This document shows, one piece after another, positions 46,724-55,708 of a stretch of DNA of 64,000 nt. A model generated the notes under the pieces. The model searched no databases. It saw only the letters and a list, made by a program, of their open reading frames with translations, and was not told the origin of the DNA. The DNA is taken from assembly GCF_024199845.1 (NCBI RefSeq), contig NZ_JANADO010000002.1, forward strand, positions 1-64,000, given 5' to 3'. Position numbers and translations under genes: made by a program. Numbering within the stretch: position 1 is the first letter of the stretch; each line of letters opens with the position of its first letter. The DNA comes from Bradyrhizobium sp. CCGB12. Its GTDB lineage: Bacteria > Pseudomonadota > Alphaproteobacteria > Rhizobiales > Xanthobacteraceae.

Positions 46724-48100
46724 TCATCCCTTCATCGCCGCCCGGACGTCCTTGTCCTCGAGGGTCTGGTCCAGCGTCGTCCTTGTCCGCTCAATAATGC
46801 CGTCGATGTCGTCGTCGGTGCAGCACAGCGGCGGCGCATAGCCCAACACGCCTTGCGCGAAGGCGCGGATCACGAGACCATTGTCCCATGCGCGGTCGAA
46901 GATGCGGCGCGCCGCGTCGGCTTCCGCCGGCAGAGGCGTCTTGAGCTCCTTGTCGGTGACGAGCTCGATTGCGGCCAGCATGCCGCGACCGCGGACATCG
47001 CCGACAAGCGGATGGTCGGCGAGCGCGCGAAGACCTTCCATCAGCCGGTGCCCGGCCTTCCGGCCGTTTTCCAGCAAGCCGTTTTCATAGAGATCAAGGC
47101 ACGCGAGCCCAACGGCTGCACTGACGGGATGAGCGGAATAGGTGTAGCCGTGGCCGACCGCCGCCTTGCCGGCGCCATCGGCAATCGCGTTGTAGACGCC
47201 GTCGGACATGAGAACGGCCCCCATCGGCACGTAGCCCGAGGTCAGCCCCTTTGCCGTGGTCATGAGATCCGGCACGACGTCATCCTCTTCACAGGCGAAC
47301 AGCGGACCGACACGGCCAAAGCCCGTGATGACCTCATCGGCAACGAACAGAATATCGTGCGCCTTGCAGACCGCATGCATGGCCTTCAGCCAGGACGGCG
47401 GCGGAACGAGGACGCCTCCTGACCCCTGTATCGGCTCGACATAGAAGGCGGCGACGCGTTCGGCGCCGAGCTCGGCGATCTTGGCCCGCAAGGCCGCGAC
47501 CGACGCCGCAATGATAGCCTGGGGATGGGAACCGGCAGGATTGCGATAGGCATAGTGCGAGGGGATCTTGTGTTGCCAGCCGTGAGGCACCCCAAAGCCC
47601 GCATGAAAGGCGGGCAGCGCCGTCAAGCCAGCCCCTGCCGTCGACGATCCATGGTAGCCAGACTCGACGGAAATGAACTGGTCCTTCTGCGGCATCCCTT
47701 TGGAATGATAGTAGTACCTGATGAACCGGATCGTACTGTCGATGGCATCGGAGCCACCCAGCGTGAAGTAGACATGGTTCAGATCGCCAGGCGCCAATTC
47801 AGCCAACCTGGCCGCCAGCCGGATCGCCGGGTCCGAGCCCAAACCGAAATAGCCCGTCGCATAAGGCAGCTCCTGCAGCTGACGCGTAGCCGCTTCAACG
47901 ATGCTGTCCTGTCCGTAGCCGGCATTGACACACCACAGACCCGCAAAGCCGTCCAGCAATTGACGTCCCGAGACATCGGTCAGCGTCGCACCCTTACCTG
48001 ACTTCAGCACGCGGACGCCCGTCGCCTCGTGGCTTCGATAAGATGAGACCGGGTGAATCAGATGCGCGCGATCGAGCTCAATTAGCGAGTTGCTCAACAT
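46724..48100 (-). CDS. Class III (omega) aminotransferase
   Basis: The 458-residue PLP enzyme belongs to the class-III family. Visible are the N-terminal GLWCVNAGYG, PYATGYFGLG, GGSDAIDSTIRFIRYYYHSK, ESGYHGSSTAGAGLTALPAF, the PLP Asp in FVADEVITGFGRVG and the Schiff-base Lys in TTAKGLTSGYVPMGAV, with HGYTYSAHPVSAAVGLACL. The motifs are those of pyruvate-dependent omega-amino acid, GABA or diamine transaminases, which give semialdehydes. GGAGGACAAT precedes the ATG. The succinate-semialdehyde-type dehydrogenase 1.1 kb away in the same direction is a fitting next step. Exact donor unknown. Confidence 0.88.
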   Translation of the reverse strand: MLSNSLIELDRAHLIHPVSSYRSHEATGVRVLKSGKGATLTDVSGRQLLDGFAGLWCVNAGYGQDSIVEAATRQLQELPYATGYFGLGSDPAIRLAARLAELAPGDLNHVYFTLGGSDAIDSTIRFIRYYYHSKGMPQKDQFISVESGYHGSSTAGAGLTALPAFHAGFGVPHGWQHKIPSHYAYRNPAGSHPQAIIAASVAALRAKIAELGAERVAAFYVEPIQGSGGVLVPPPSWLKAMHAVCKAHDILFVADEVITGFGRVGPLFACEEDDVVPDLMTTAKGLTSGYVPMGAVLMSDGVYNAIADGAGKAAVGHGYTYSAHPVSAAVGLACLDLYENGLLENGRKAGHRLMEGLRALADHPLVGDVRGRGMLAAIELVTDKELKTPLPAEADAARRIFDRAWDNGLVIRAFAQGVLGYAPPLCCTDDDIDGIIERTRTTLDQTLEDKDVRAAMKG

Positions 48101-48440
48101 ATTGTCCTCCAGATCGGCCGCGATGTTTGTGCGAGCAGCCCGTTGTGTCCGGGCTCAACGTAAGTTGCCGAAGGCAGCACTTGCTCCCAGGCATGACACG
48201 GACGGAGGGCGTTTTGACTTTGATTGGGCACCACTGCGGCATCTTATGCCGGCATGGTGCGGCGACGGCATTGAGGCTAAGCGAGGAGAGCCGATCGTCG
48301 CGCAACTCTCTGCCACGGCTCCGATGCGATACGACACAATCTGCTCCCGACCACCGCGACATCGGCGCTTTATCTCGTCGGCTGCTCGCTATGGTGCGTG
48401 TCGTACCGGCAAGCGGTGCGAGATCGCAAGGATTGGAGCT
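48101..48440. other. Divergent promoter region
   Basis: It separates the aminotransferase (minus) from the HAD gene (plus). Open frames extending the HAD gene upstream (to 48090) show no family match. No clear operator was found. Confidence 0.4.
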
Positions 48441-49130
48441 ATGGCGACATTCAGACCGAAATACATCACCTTCGACTGCTACGGCACGCTGACCAATTTC
48501 GACATGGCCGGCGCCGCGACTCGTGTCTACGGCTCGGAGCTTTCTGCCGCGGCGATGGCAAAGCTCATCAAGGACTTTTCCGCCTATCGCCTGGACGAGG
48601 TTCTCGGCGCCTGGAAACCGTACTTCGAGGTCGTGCACAACGCGCTTGAGCGCGCCTGCAGGCGCAATGGTGTGGTCTTTAAGCCGGAGCATGCCCAGCG
48701 CATCAATGAAGAGATCCACACGTGGGGTCCACATGCCGACGTCCCGGCTGGTCTGGCCAAGGTTGCCAAAGAGATCCCGCTGGTCATCTTGTCGAACTCC
48801 ATGAAGAACCTCATCATGTCCAACGTGGAGAAGCTCGGTGCTCCCTTCCACACGGTCATCACGGCCGAGGAGACCGGCGCCTACAAGCCGCACATGAAAG
48901 GCTTCGAATACATGTTCGACAAACTCGGCTGCGGCCCGGAAGATATCACCCACGTCTCCTCCTCGTTCCGCTACGATCTGATGACCGCCTACGATCTGGG
49001 TATCAAGAGCAAGGTATGGGTGAACCGCGGTCACGAGCCGGCGAACCCCTTCTATGAATACACCGAGGTCTCTGGCATCGGCGGCTTGGCTGCCGCAGTC
49101 GGCCTGGAGCCTCTTCGCAAGAGCGCCTGA
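48441..49130 (+). CDS. HAD hydrolase, 2-haloacid-dehalogenase type II subfamily
   Basis: The 229-residue enzyme has motif I FDCYGTL (Asp nucleophile, near residue 10), a helical cap with SAYRLDEVLGAWKPYFEVVH, motif II ILSNSMKNL, motif III Lys in YKPHMKG, and motif IV SSSFRYD. L-2-haloacid dehalogenases have SSNxxD at the last site and ILSNG(A/S)P at the second, so two family positions differ, and a phosphatase or other hydrolase role is as likely as dehalogenation. It is the only intact one of three copies in the window (others at 22355 and 24241). The ATG at 48441 begins the conserved RPKYITFDCYGTL region. Confidence 0.85.
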   Translation: MATFRPKYITFDCYGTLTNFDMAGAATRVYGSELSAAAMAKLIKDFSAYRLDEVLGAWKPYFEVVHNALERACRRNGVVFKPEHAQRINEEIHTWGPHADVPAGLAKVAKEIPLVILSNSMKNLIMSNVEKLGAPFHTVITAEETGAYKPHMKGFEYMFDKLGCGPEDITHVSSSFRYDLMTAYDLGIKSKVWVNRGHEPANPFYEYTEVSGIGGLAAAVGLEPLRKSA

Positions 49131-49180
49131 GCGCAGTTCTTTCGGGATCTCTCGCGGCACTTCATAGAGATGCGCTGGTC

Positions 49181-49217
49181 AAGGAAAAGGGGGCGGTTCA
49201 ACCGCCCCCTTTTCTTG
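49181..49217. terminator. Strong bidirectional terminator
   Basis: GAAAAGGGGGCGGTT pairs with AACCGCCCCCTTTTC, with U-rich tails in both directions, between the convergent HAD and dehydrogenase genes. Confidence 0.9.
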
Positions 49218-49241
49218 TTTCAGATACAGATCGATGGACGC

Positions 49242-50699
49242 TCAGTCCAGGCCGCCGACATGGAGGGCCTTGCTCTCGAGATATTCTTCTATCCCGAGCT
49301 GAGATCCCTCGCGTCCGAGGCCCGACTGTTTGACACCGCCGAAAGGCGCAACCTCCGTCGAGATCAGGCCGGTGTTCAGGCCGACCATGCCGAACTCCAG
49401 CGCTTCGGCAACGCGCCAGGAACGCTTCAGGTTTTCAGTGTAGAAATACGCCGCAAGACCGAAGGGCGTACCGTTTGCGATCGCTAACGCCTCGTCCTCC
49501 GTCTCGAAGCGGAAAAGCGGCGCGACCGGCCCGAAGGTCTCCTCCGAAGCCAGAAGCATCTCAGTCGTCGCGCCACCGAGCACGAGAGGCCGGGCATATT
49601 GCCGACCTTCCGGCACCGCCTCACTCTCCGCGATGATCTTTGCGCCCTTGTCTAGAGCGTCCACCACGTGCCGCTTGATTTTCTCGATCGCAGCGCCGTT
49701 GATCATCGGCCCGATTGCAACCCCCTCCTCCGTACCGGCGCCGACCTTCATTTTCGCGACCTTGCCGGCGAGCTTCTGTGCAAAGGCATCGTAGATGCCT
49801 GATTGGACGAGAATGCGATTGCAGCAGACGCATGTCTGTCCGCCATTGCGGAACTTCGATGCAATCGCCCCCTCGACGGCCCGGTCGATATCGGCATCGT
49901 CGAAGACGATGAATGGCGCGTTTCCGCCGAGCTCGAGGCTGAGCCGCTTGATGTTGTCGGCGGCGCCTTTCATCAGCAGCGCGCCGACGCGAGTCGATCC
50001 CGTGAACGAGATCTTGCGGACGCTCTCATTGGCCATCAGCTCCTTGCCAATGTCCGCCGGCATGCCCGTCACGATGTTGATCACGCCAGGTGGAATCCCC
50101 GCCCGCTCCGCCAGCACACCGATCGCGAGGGCCGAAAACGGCGTGAATTCAGAGGGCTTGATGACGACGGCGCAGCCTGCGGCAAGCGCAGGCGCCACTT
50201 TGCGTGTAATCATCGCGTTGGGGAAATTCCAGGGCGTAATGATCCCGCAGACGCCGACCGGCTCTTTCAAAACCAGAATGCGGCGATCGACCGTGGGTGA
50301 CGGGATCGTCGATCCATTGATCCGGCGTGCCTCTTCCGCAAACCATTTGACGAAGGAGGCACCATAGCGGATTTCGCCGAGCGATTCCGCGAGTGGCTTG
50401 CCCTGCTCCAACGTCAGCAACAGCGCCAAATCCCACTCATGGTGTCGCATGAGCTCATACCAGCGCTCCAGCAGCGCGGCGCGCTCTGCATGGGCCTTGG
50501 TCTTCCAATGCTTGAAAGCGTCCGCCGCAGCGTTGATGGCAGCCCTGGTCTCCTCGCACCCCATATCGGGGATGGTGCCAAGAACTTGCTGGCTGGCAGG
50601 ATCGATGACATCAACCGTCGCCTTCGCACTCGCGTCGCGCCAGTGGCCGCCGATCAGTGCCTGCTGGCGAAACAGATCCTTGTCTTTCAATGCAACCAT
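49242..50699 (-). CDS. gabD: Succinate-semialdehyde-type dehydrogenase
   Basis: The 485-residue NAD(P)-dependent aldehyde dehydrogenase fits the GabD branch: QALIGGHWRDASA at the start, EQGKPLAESLGEIRYGASFV, TPWNFPNAMITRKVAPALAA, FTGSTRVG, the general base in LELGGNAPFIVFDDADID, catalytic Cys in GGQTCVCCNRILVQ, EETFGPVAPLFRF and PFGGVKQSGLGREGS. GabD oxidises succinate semialdehyde from GABA; related enzymes take glutarate or other semialdehydes. Placed downstream of the cupin and GhrA-like genes in the same direction and near an omega-aminotransferase. The symbol reflects family similarity, not proven substrate. Confidence 0.88.
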   Translation of the reverse strand: MVALKDKDLFRQQALIGGHWRDASAKATVDVIDPASQQVLGTIPDMGCEETRAAINAAADAFKHWKTKAHAERAALLERWYELMRHHEWDLALLLTLEQGKPLAESLGEIRYGASFVKWFAEEARRINGSTIPSPTVDRRILVLKEPVGVCGIITPWNFPNAMITRKVAPALAAGCAVVIKPSEFTPFSALAIGVLAERAGIPPGVINIVTGMPADIGKELMANESVRKISFTGSTRVGALLMKGAADNIKRLSLELGGNAPFIVFDDADIDRAVEGAIASKFRNGGQTCVCCNRILVQSGIYDAFAQKLAGKVAKMKVGAGTEEGVAIGPMINGAAIEKIKRHVVDALDKGAKIIAESEAVPEGRQYARPLVLGGATTEMLLASEETFGPVAPLFRFETEDEALAIANGTPFGLAAYFYTENLKRSWRVAEALEFGMVGLNTGLISTEVAPFGGVKQSGLGREGSQLGIEEYLESKALHVGGLD

Positions 50700-50902
50700 G
50701 TATTTGTTCCCTTACCCTTGGGTCAAACCGAATCACTGCCGGATATGCGATTGGCGAGACGTCTCAACTGAGCGATACAGGATCGCGCGCCGCATTTTTC
50801 ATCGAGAAGAAAGCGTCTGACGGCGTTGAATCCGGTCAGATGGGATCTCGAAAGTCGATTGTTCTGGCCGTCGTTTAGTGAGGCCGCCGTCAGGCATCGT
50901 GC

Positions 50903-51259
50903 TCAGTCATAGTGGCAGACGTAGATCTTCCGCACGGTCTCGATCGTGCGCCAGACGCCGACAAAGCCCGGCTTCATCACAAAGCTGTCGCCGGCGCGGA
51001 AAGTCTTCGTCTCACCACCTTTTTCCTCGATTTCGATAAGACCCGAGATGATGTGGCAGAACTCGAAGGTGGTGCCCTTGATGGAATGGGTCTCGCCGGG
51101 GGTTGCCTCCCAGACACCCGTCAGCACTTTCTCACCCTTCGAGGCGTCCTGCGCCCAGGTCTTGAACGATGGATTGCCCGAAATGAGCCGTTCCGGAGCT
51201 GGCACGGCCTTCTTCGGTACAAAATCCGGATTGGTGTCAATGGTGACCAGAAGGGACAT
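50903..51259 (-). CDS. Cupin domain protein (DUF861-like)
   Basis: The 118-residue single-domain cupin shows GVWEATPGETHSIKGTTFEF, CHIISGLIEIEEKGGETKTF and GDSFVMKPGFVGVWRTIETV, the pattern of small cupins related to ureidoglycine aminohydrolase. The usual metal ligands are only partly kept (H in THSI, E in FEFCH), so a catalytic or a binding role is uncertain. It follows the GhrA-like gene by 17 bp and precedes the dehydrogenase; family members often sit in amino-acid catabolic operons. AGGAAAG precedes the ATG. Confidence 0.8.
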   Translation of the reverse strand: MSLLVTIDTNPDFVPKKAVPAPERLISGNPSFKTWAQDASKGEKVLTGVWEATPGETHSIKGTTFEFCHIISGLIEIEEKGGETKTFRAGDSFVMKPGFVGVWRTIETVRKIYVCHYD

Positions 51260-51276
51260 GGCGTTTTTCTTTCCTG

Positions 51277-52200
51277 CTAGTAGCCGAGTGTTCGATCGAC
51301 GAGGCCGATCGGATCCTGTCCGGCGCGGTGACGTCGGATGTTCTCTATGACGGATTGTGCCGCCGTATGCGGTTGCGTCACGGACGCGATATGTGGCGTG
51401 ATGCTCACCCTCGGATGGGACCAGAGTGGATCGCTTGCCGGCAGTGGCTCGGGATCGGTGACGTCAAGCATTGCGGCCGCAAGATGCCCGCTGTCGAGCG
51501 CCTCGATGAGTGCGCTCTGGTCAAGCTGGGGGCCCCGGCCGACATGGAGCAACCTGGCTCCCGTCGGTAACAGCGAGAACAGCTGTGCGTTCAGGATGCC
51601 GCTTGTTTCTTCCGTCAGGGGCAGAAGACAGACGAGGATGTCGGTTCCTCGCAGGAACTCGCCAAGCTGGCCATCGCCGTGGAAGCAGGTGACACTCTCG
51701 ATCGTCTTGCTCCTGCGGCTCCACGCGGCAAGCGGAAATCCAAACGGCTTGAGGCGATCAATCGCAGCTTGCGCCAACATGCCGAGGCCCAGAAAGCCGA
51801 CGCGCCGATCGGCCGCCTGGGGCGTTGCAAGAGCCTGCCATAGGCCTCTTCCCTGCTGCTCCCGATAGGCAAGCATCTCGCGATGGAGTGTCAGCACCCC
51901 AAGCACCACGTACTCTTGCATCATGCGTACGATGCCATCCTCGATCATGCGCACGAGCTTGACGTGGCCAGGTATGGTCTCTGGCTTGAATTGATCGACC
52001 CCCGCACCTATGGAAAAGAGCATTTCCAGATTTCGAAAGCGCGAGACATCATCGGGCGCGTTCCAGGTTATCAGGTACCGTATCTTTTCCGGCTCGAAGC
52101 ATTCGCTGGAATGATAGAATTCGAGATCAGGGAGCTCGCGCGCAAAGGCCTGCCGGAAAATAGCCGCTCGAGCAGGATCGGAATTGAAAAGGAACGCCAT
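51277..52200 (-). CDS. Glyoxylate/hydroxypyruvate reductase A-like (GhrA)
   Basis: The 307-residue NAD(P)-dependent 2-hydroxyacid dehydrogenase has LEMLFSIGAGVDQF, RVGFLGLGMLAQAAIDRLKP (nucleotide loop), LPLTEETSGILNAQLFSLLP, RLLHVGRGPQLDQSALIEAL with the catalytic Arg/Gly region, LDVTDPEPLPASDPLWSHPR (Glu) and the catalytic His in ITPHIASV. GhrA-type enzymes reduce glyoxylate to glycolate and hydroxypyruvate to D-glycerate. The ATG at 52200 has AGAGGA eight bases upstream; longer starts add a Pro-rich leader without match. It fits a role in clearing the 2-oxo acid made by the FAD oxidases. Confidence 0.85.
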   Translation of the reverse strand: MAFLFNSDPARAAIFRQAFARELPDLEFYHSSECFEPEKIRYLITWNAPDDVSRFRNLEMLFSIGAGVDQFKPETIPGHVKLVRMIEDGIVRMMQEYVVLGVLTLHREMLAYREQQGRGLWQALATPQAADRRVGFLGLGMLAQAAIDRLKPFGFPLAAWSRRSKTIESVTCFHGDGQLGEFLRGTDILVCLLPLTEETSGILNAQLFSLLPTGARLLHVGRGPQLDQSALIEALDSGHLAAAMLDVTDPEPLPASDPLWSHPRVSITPHIASVTQPHTAAQSVIENIRRHRAGQDPIGLVDRTLGY

Positions 52201-52546
52201 CGACGTGGTCCTCTCAGGTCCTCGCCCGGGATGCGGCGCGTTGAGACCGGCCTGGCCGGCCAGCGAGGGCTGGAAAGGCGGCGAGCCCTCCAGCGAAGCC
52301 TTCAACGTTCACTGGGGCTCACCCTGCCTGCTGTTGCCGGCTATCGATAGGCCGCAACCGGTAGCGTTCCCTGCTGAATCGAGTTGCACTGGCGGCGAAA
52401 CATTCCGAATACCGCCTGCCAAACAGGCGAAACCTGCTGGCCTTCCGCGCTATGCTGCTGCAAAAGAGGGTTTGTGCGGCACGCAGCAGAAGGCCGGCGG
52501 GGACAGGCCGCGGGCTTTGAGCCCCGCGAGGGAATGGATGAGCTGA
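52201..52546. other. Divergent intergenic region
   Basis: It separates the GhrA-like gene from the tandem GNAT gene. No hairpin or site was singled out and no coding frame was accepted. Confidence 0.4.
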
Positions 52547-53425
52547 ATGGGACGAACGGTACGCGTGAAGTCCTTTGAACTGGTGGCCAAGGACATCAAT
52601 GACGTTGATGTGAAGCTGCTCCACGCGCTTTCGATCGGTGTCGGCTGGCCGCATCGGCCCAAGGACTGGGATTTCCTACGCCGCGCCGGCCACGGCATCG
52701 TCGCCGTTGATGGCATAGGTCGTGTTTTCGGCAGCGCGATGTGGTTCCCTTACAGCCAGGAATTCGCGACGATTGGCCTAGTGATCACATCGCCCCGAAC
52801 CCAGGCACAAGGTACTGGCCGCTGGCTCATGGAGCAGGTTTTCGAGCGGTGTGGCGAGCGGAATTTGACCCTCAACTCAACCCATGCCGCCTATCACCTG
52901 TATCTATCACTGGGGTTCACGAAGGAAGCCACCGTATATCTGTGGCAAGGAGAGATCGTCTCGCCACCTCCTCCGGTGCCGGCTCTGGCCGGTGAATTGA
53001 GTTCGCTGTCCACGGCGAACATCGGAGAGATCGCGGCACTGGACGAACGCGCGTTCGGAACTAACCGGCAGAAGCTGCTCGCATTGCTTTCTGAAGGTGC
53101 GTCGATCTCCGTCTTGCGCCGCGGCGGAGAGGCCGTCGGTTTTTCGATGAAGCGCGAATTCGGGCGCGGTCATGTGATCGGGCCTATCGTCGCCAGCAAT
53201 GATTGTGACGCGATCCATCTCACCGCCGTGCATCTAAGGGATCTCGTCGGAAGATTCGCCCGCGTCGACACCCGGGAGCAGACGGGTCTGTTTGCCGACT
53301 TCCTTCAACAGAGCCGCCTCGGTGTGGCCGAGACCGTCACAACGATGTCTAAGGGCCGGCGATTCCTGAACCGCAAGGAAAATGAGCCGTGGGTGTACGG
53401 GCTAGCCGGTCACGCGTTGAGCTGA
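52547..53425 (+). CDS. Tandem GNAT acetyltransferase
   Basis: The 292-residue protein has an N-terminal GNAT half (FGSAMWFPYSQEFATIGLVI, TGRWLMEQVFERCGERNLTL with NSTHAAYHLYLSLGFTKEA) and a second half with FSMKREFGRGHVIGPIVASN. The layout matches the gene at 33816-34691 (both have RGHVIGP), so the pair are paralogues within the same island. The start is set at the ATG at 52547; a GTG 18 bases later is possible. The substrate is unknown. Confidence 0.8.
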   Translation: MGRTVRVKSFELVAKDINDVDVKLLHALSIGVGWPHRPKDWDFLRRAGHGIVAVDGIGRVFGSAMWFPYSQEFATIGLVITSPRTQAQGTGRWLMEQVFERCGERNLTLNSTHAAYHLYLSLGFTKEATVYLWQGEIVSPPPPVPALAGELSSLSTANIGEIAALDERAFGTNRQKLLALLSEGASISVLRRGGEAVGFSMKREFGRGHVIGPIVASNDCDAIHLTAVHLRDLVGRFARVDTREQTGLFADFLQQSRLGVAETVTTMSKGRRFLNRKENEPWVYGLAGHALS

Positions 53426-53607
53426 GGCTATGAAGCGAAGCTCCGTGGGGACTGTTGCCATGGGCAGTGGACAGATCAAGGCGGATCACTGTCCCGCAGT
53501 GAGCGGCTCGCGAAATACAATCGGCTGCTCGAAATCGCGCGCGAGCTTGGCGCTGGGGCCGTTCACCAAAGTCCATTTCCGAAAGCATGAGAGCAGGGCG
53601 AATGCAC

Positions 53608-53829
53608 CTAAAGTGCTGCCTGCGCGTTGCGATCCGTCTTTTTCGGCGAGATAGCGACGCCTGTGCGGTTTGGCTTGTTTGCTTCGAACTGCTCGCGTGC
53701 CATCTGACGACCGATCAGGCGAGCGAGCGTCTTGAGGGCCTGATCTGCGCGGATTGAAATGACATAAATGTCAGTGATCGGAATTTCTTCGTTCTCTTTC
53801 CTTATCAACGAAATCCTAAAGACCGCCAA
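53608..53829 (-). CDS. Small conserved protein, uncharacterised
   Basis: The 73-residue product contains TDIYVISIRADQALKTLARL and IGRQMAREQFEANKPN, which I recall as a short Bradyrhizobium family (ADxALxTLARLIGRQxAREQFE). The first ten residues look non-native, so the start may lie within the frame. It sits close to the tRNA scar. Function unknown. Confidence 0.5.
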   Translation of the reverse strand: MAVFRISLIRKENEEIPITDIYVISIRADQALKTLARLIGRQMAREQFEANKPNRTGVAISPKKTDRNAQAAL

Positions 53830-54257
53830 GAAAATCGGTGCTCGGCCGGAAGGCGTTATGTTTTCTGGATTCGGAGGCCAAGCTCAGCGCAGCCGGAGCA
53901 CTAATATCTGCGGCCGTGACGAAGCGATGAGTGGCGTTGCGGGGTGATTTGAACCTGTGAGCCAAGCCATTGATGTTATTCGGGTCAATTTCAGACAAAA
54001 AAATAACCCCAGCAAGTCCTTCGGACTGCTGAGGTTATTTGCCAACTTGGTTGCGGGGAGGCGCAACCACCGATACCGACATTCGGTCCAAGTCGCCATC
54101 TGACCGGCCCGCGCCACTGCGTCCCGAACGTAAGTAACACGCGAAAAAAAGACAATGGTCTTTGCTGGCGATTGACCACCTTTATCACCGTTCGTTCACG
54201 TAGTTTCGGTGGTCGACCGGTGGTCAAGTCGATCCCCCTTTTCATTAGCCAACCGTC
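53830..54257. other. No gene recognised; contains a terminator hairpin
   Basis: Minus-strand frames here are artefacts partly created by the tRNA remnant. The hairpin at 54001-54040 is the only structure noted. Confidence 0.45.
54001..54040. terminator. Bidirectional hairpin, CCCCAGC family
   Basis: AAATAACC-CCAGCAAGTCC pairs with GGACTGCTG-AGGTTATTT around a TTCG tetraloop. A-rich and T-rich flanks would give U runs in both directions. Confidence 0.75.
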
Positions 54258-54311
54258 GGCACTCCATTGGTAAGGGAGAGGTCGACAGTTCAATCCTGTC
54301 CGGCAGCACCA
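54258..54311 (+). tRNA. tRNA-Thr(GGU) 3' fragment, probable attachment scar
   Basis: The sequence holds the anticodon arm (CTCCA, loop TTGGTAA with anticodon GGT, GGGAG), variable loop AGGTC, T arm GACAG-TTCAATC-CTGTC, acceptor strand CGGCAGC and ACCA. The matching 5' acceptor GCTGCCG and the D arm are absent upstream, and a T-to-G change mispairs the anticodon stem top. This is the 3' part of a tRNA gene only, the kind of fragment left where integrases recombine into tRNA 3' ends. It is not a working tRNA. Confidence 0.75.
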
Positions 54312-54415
54312 GCGATTAAAATCACTTACCCAAAAACGTGCTCCACTGCAAAAGTGTGTCGGAAGCACATCGAAGCACGGTGGGCGAATTCACCGCCCAC
54401 CGCCACCGGGACCGC

Positions 54416-54712
54416 TCAGTGCAGCAGCCGAGCTTCCATAGTGTCTTTTGCCTTGAGCATGCGCATCGCCATCGGCAACGTCACCGCGGCGTCCACCTCG
54501 ACCAAATTGCCTGCGAGTGCTTGGAACTGACCCGCCGCCTTGCCTTTGAGTGGGGCCAGCATCGCAGCGGCCACCGCTGAACTCACTTGACACTGGATGA
54601 GCGCGTACGGCCCATCGATGCTCAAGAGGAGGTCGACCTTCCTACGCGAGAGCTCGCCGATTTCGGTTTCGCAAGCGGTGATGGTAGAGCGGAGAGCGAG
54701 AGATGAGCGCAT
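54416..54712 (-). CDS. Small hypothetical protein
   Basis: The 98-residue product starts MRSSLALRSTITACETEIGE, then has LLLSIDGPYALIQCQVSSAV and QALAGNLVEVDAAVTLPMAM. Composition and codon use look native. AAAGG lies nine bases before the ATG at 54712. No family recognised; it lies in the phage-like region. Confidence 0.45.
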   Translation of the reverse strand: MRSSLALRSTITACETEIGELSRRKVDLLLSIDGPYALIQCQVSSAVAAAMLAPLKGKAAGQFQALAGNLVEVDAAVTLPMAMRMLKAKDTMEARLLH

Positions 54713-54851
54713 AACGTTTTGCCTTTCGAGCAAGAGTTAGAATCCAGGGGCGAAATGACCGACGTTAGAGCGGCCCCGCGCGCCTTTAGGCTCACGCCTT
54801 GGACATTCGCGCGCGGCCCCTGGACAATCTGGTGATGCCGACTAACCGGAA

Positions 54852-55708
54852 ATGGCTTCGGCTATCCAAGGCAACGCGAACGGCCTGGCGCCCGGTGTGC
54901 TGCCAGAGGACTTCATGCGGCGGCTAAACGCCCTTCGCCCGCAAATGGTCGAGCAACCACCGGAGAGCGGGCAGATGGTCAACATGGGCGGGCCCGGGAC
55001 CGCGCTTGGTGGCGATCTGGCGGATCTCCGCAAGTTCATTGGCCCGGCTCAGGAGCGCGCTCAGGCCTCCGGCAATTTTGACTTGGCCGACAACCTCGGC
55101 CGCTGCGCAGCGCGATCAACCGAACCATCGAGGATGCGCCTGGCTATTCAGAGGCCAACGCCAACTATCAGCGCTTCGCAGAGCGTTTCCGTCCCGAGCG
55201 AAACGACGAAACGGCGCGCTTCACCCGCGAGCTCGATCGCGGCGGTCAGAACGCCGATGGCCAACTCAATCGCGGCGCCACGCCTCCGAGCGCGACCGCC
55301 GACCGCTTCATGGCTACGCCCGAGAAGGCGGCTAGCTTGGCGCGGGCGGTTGAGAACTCGCCGGCGGCGCCGGACGCTCACGCGGCGCTTCGGGACTACC
55401 TGCGCTCCGACTTCGCCAAGTCCGCGCTCAATGCCGATGGTACGGTGAACTCGATCCGTGCCAACGCGTGGGCGCGAAATTATTCGGATATCCTCGCGCA
55501 ATTTCCCGCGCCGCGGGGCGAGTTCGACGACATTGTTGCGACCGCGCGCCGCGGAGAGCAGCTGTCGGCACAGGCCAAGGCGGACCTCGAAACCGCTCGC
55601 ACGGCGCGTAAAGCGACGGGAGCCGAGATTGATCGTTCAGCGGTCGGTACCCTGCTTCGCGGGGAACCTCCAAGCCCGATGCGACTCTTACTTGGGCGGA
55701 AATGGTGA
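54852..55708 (+). pseudogene. Phage-like virion or plasmid protein remnant
   Basis: The first frame has MRRLNALRPQMVE and GTALGGDLADLRKFIGPAQE, ending DLADNLGR. A shift near 55100 leads to INRTIEDAPGYSEANANYQR, FAERFRPERNDETARFTREL and, after a further shift near 55250, ATPEKAASLARAVENSPAAP with DILAQFPAPRGEFDDIVATA. I recognise these segments from large internal proteins of Rhizobiales prophages and related elements, but cannot name the function. Both ends are missing. Confidence 0.55.

Noticed and set aside
53991..54368. 125-codon minus-strand frame with CCRTGLNCRPLPYQ
   Set aside because: This is the well-known false protein made by translating the reverse strand of a tRNA 3' end.
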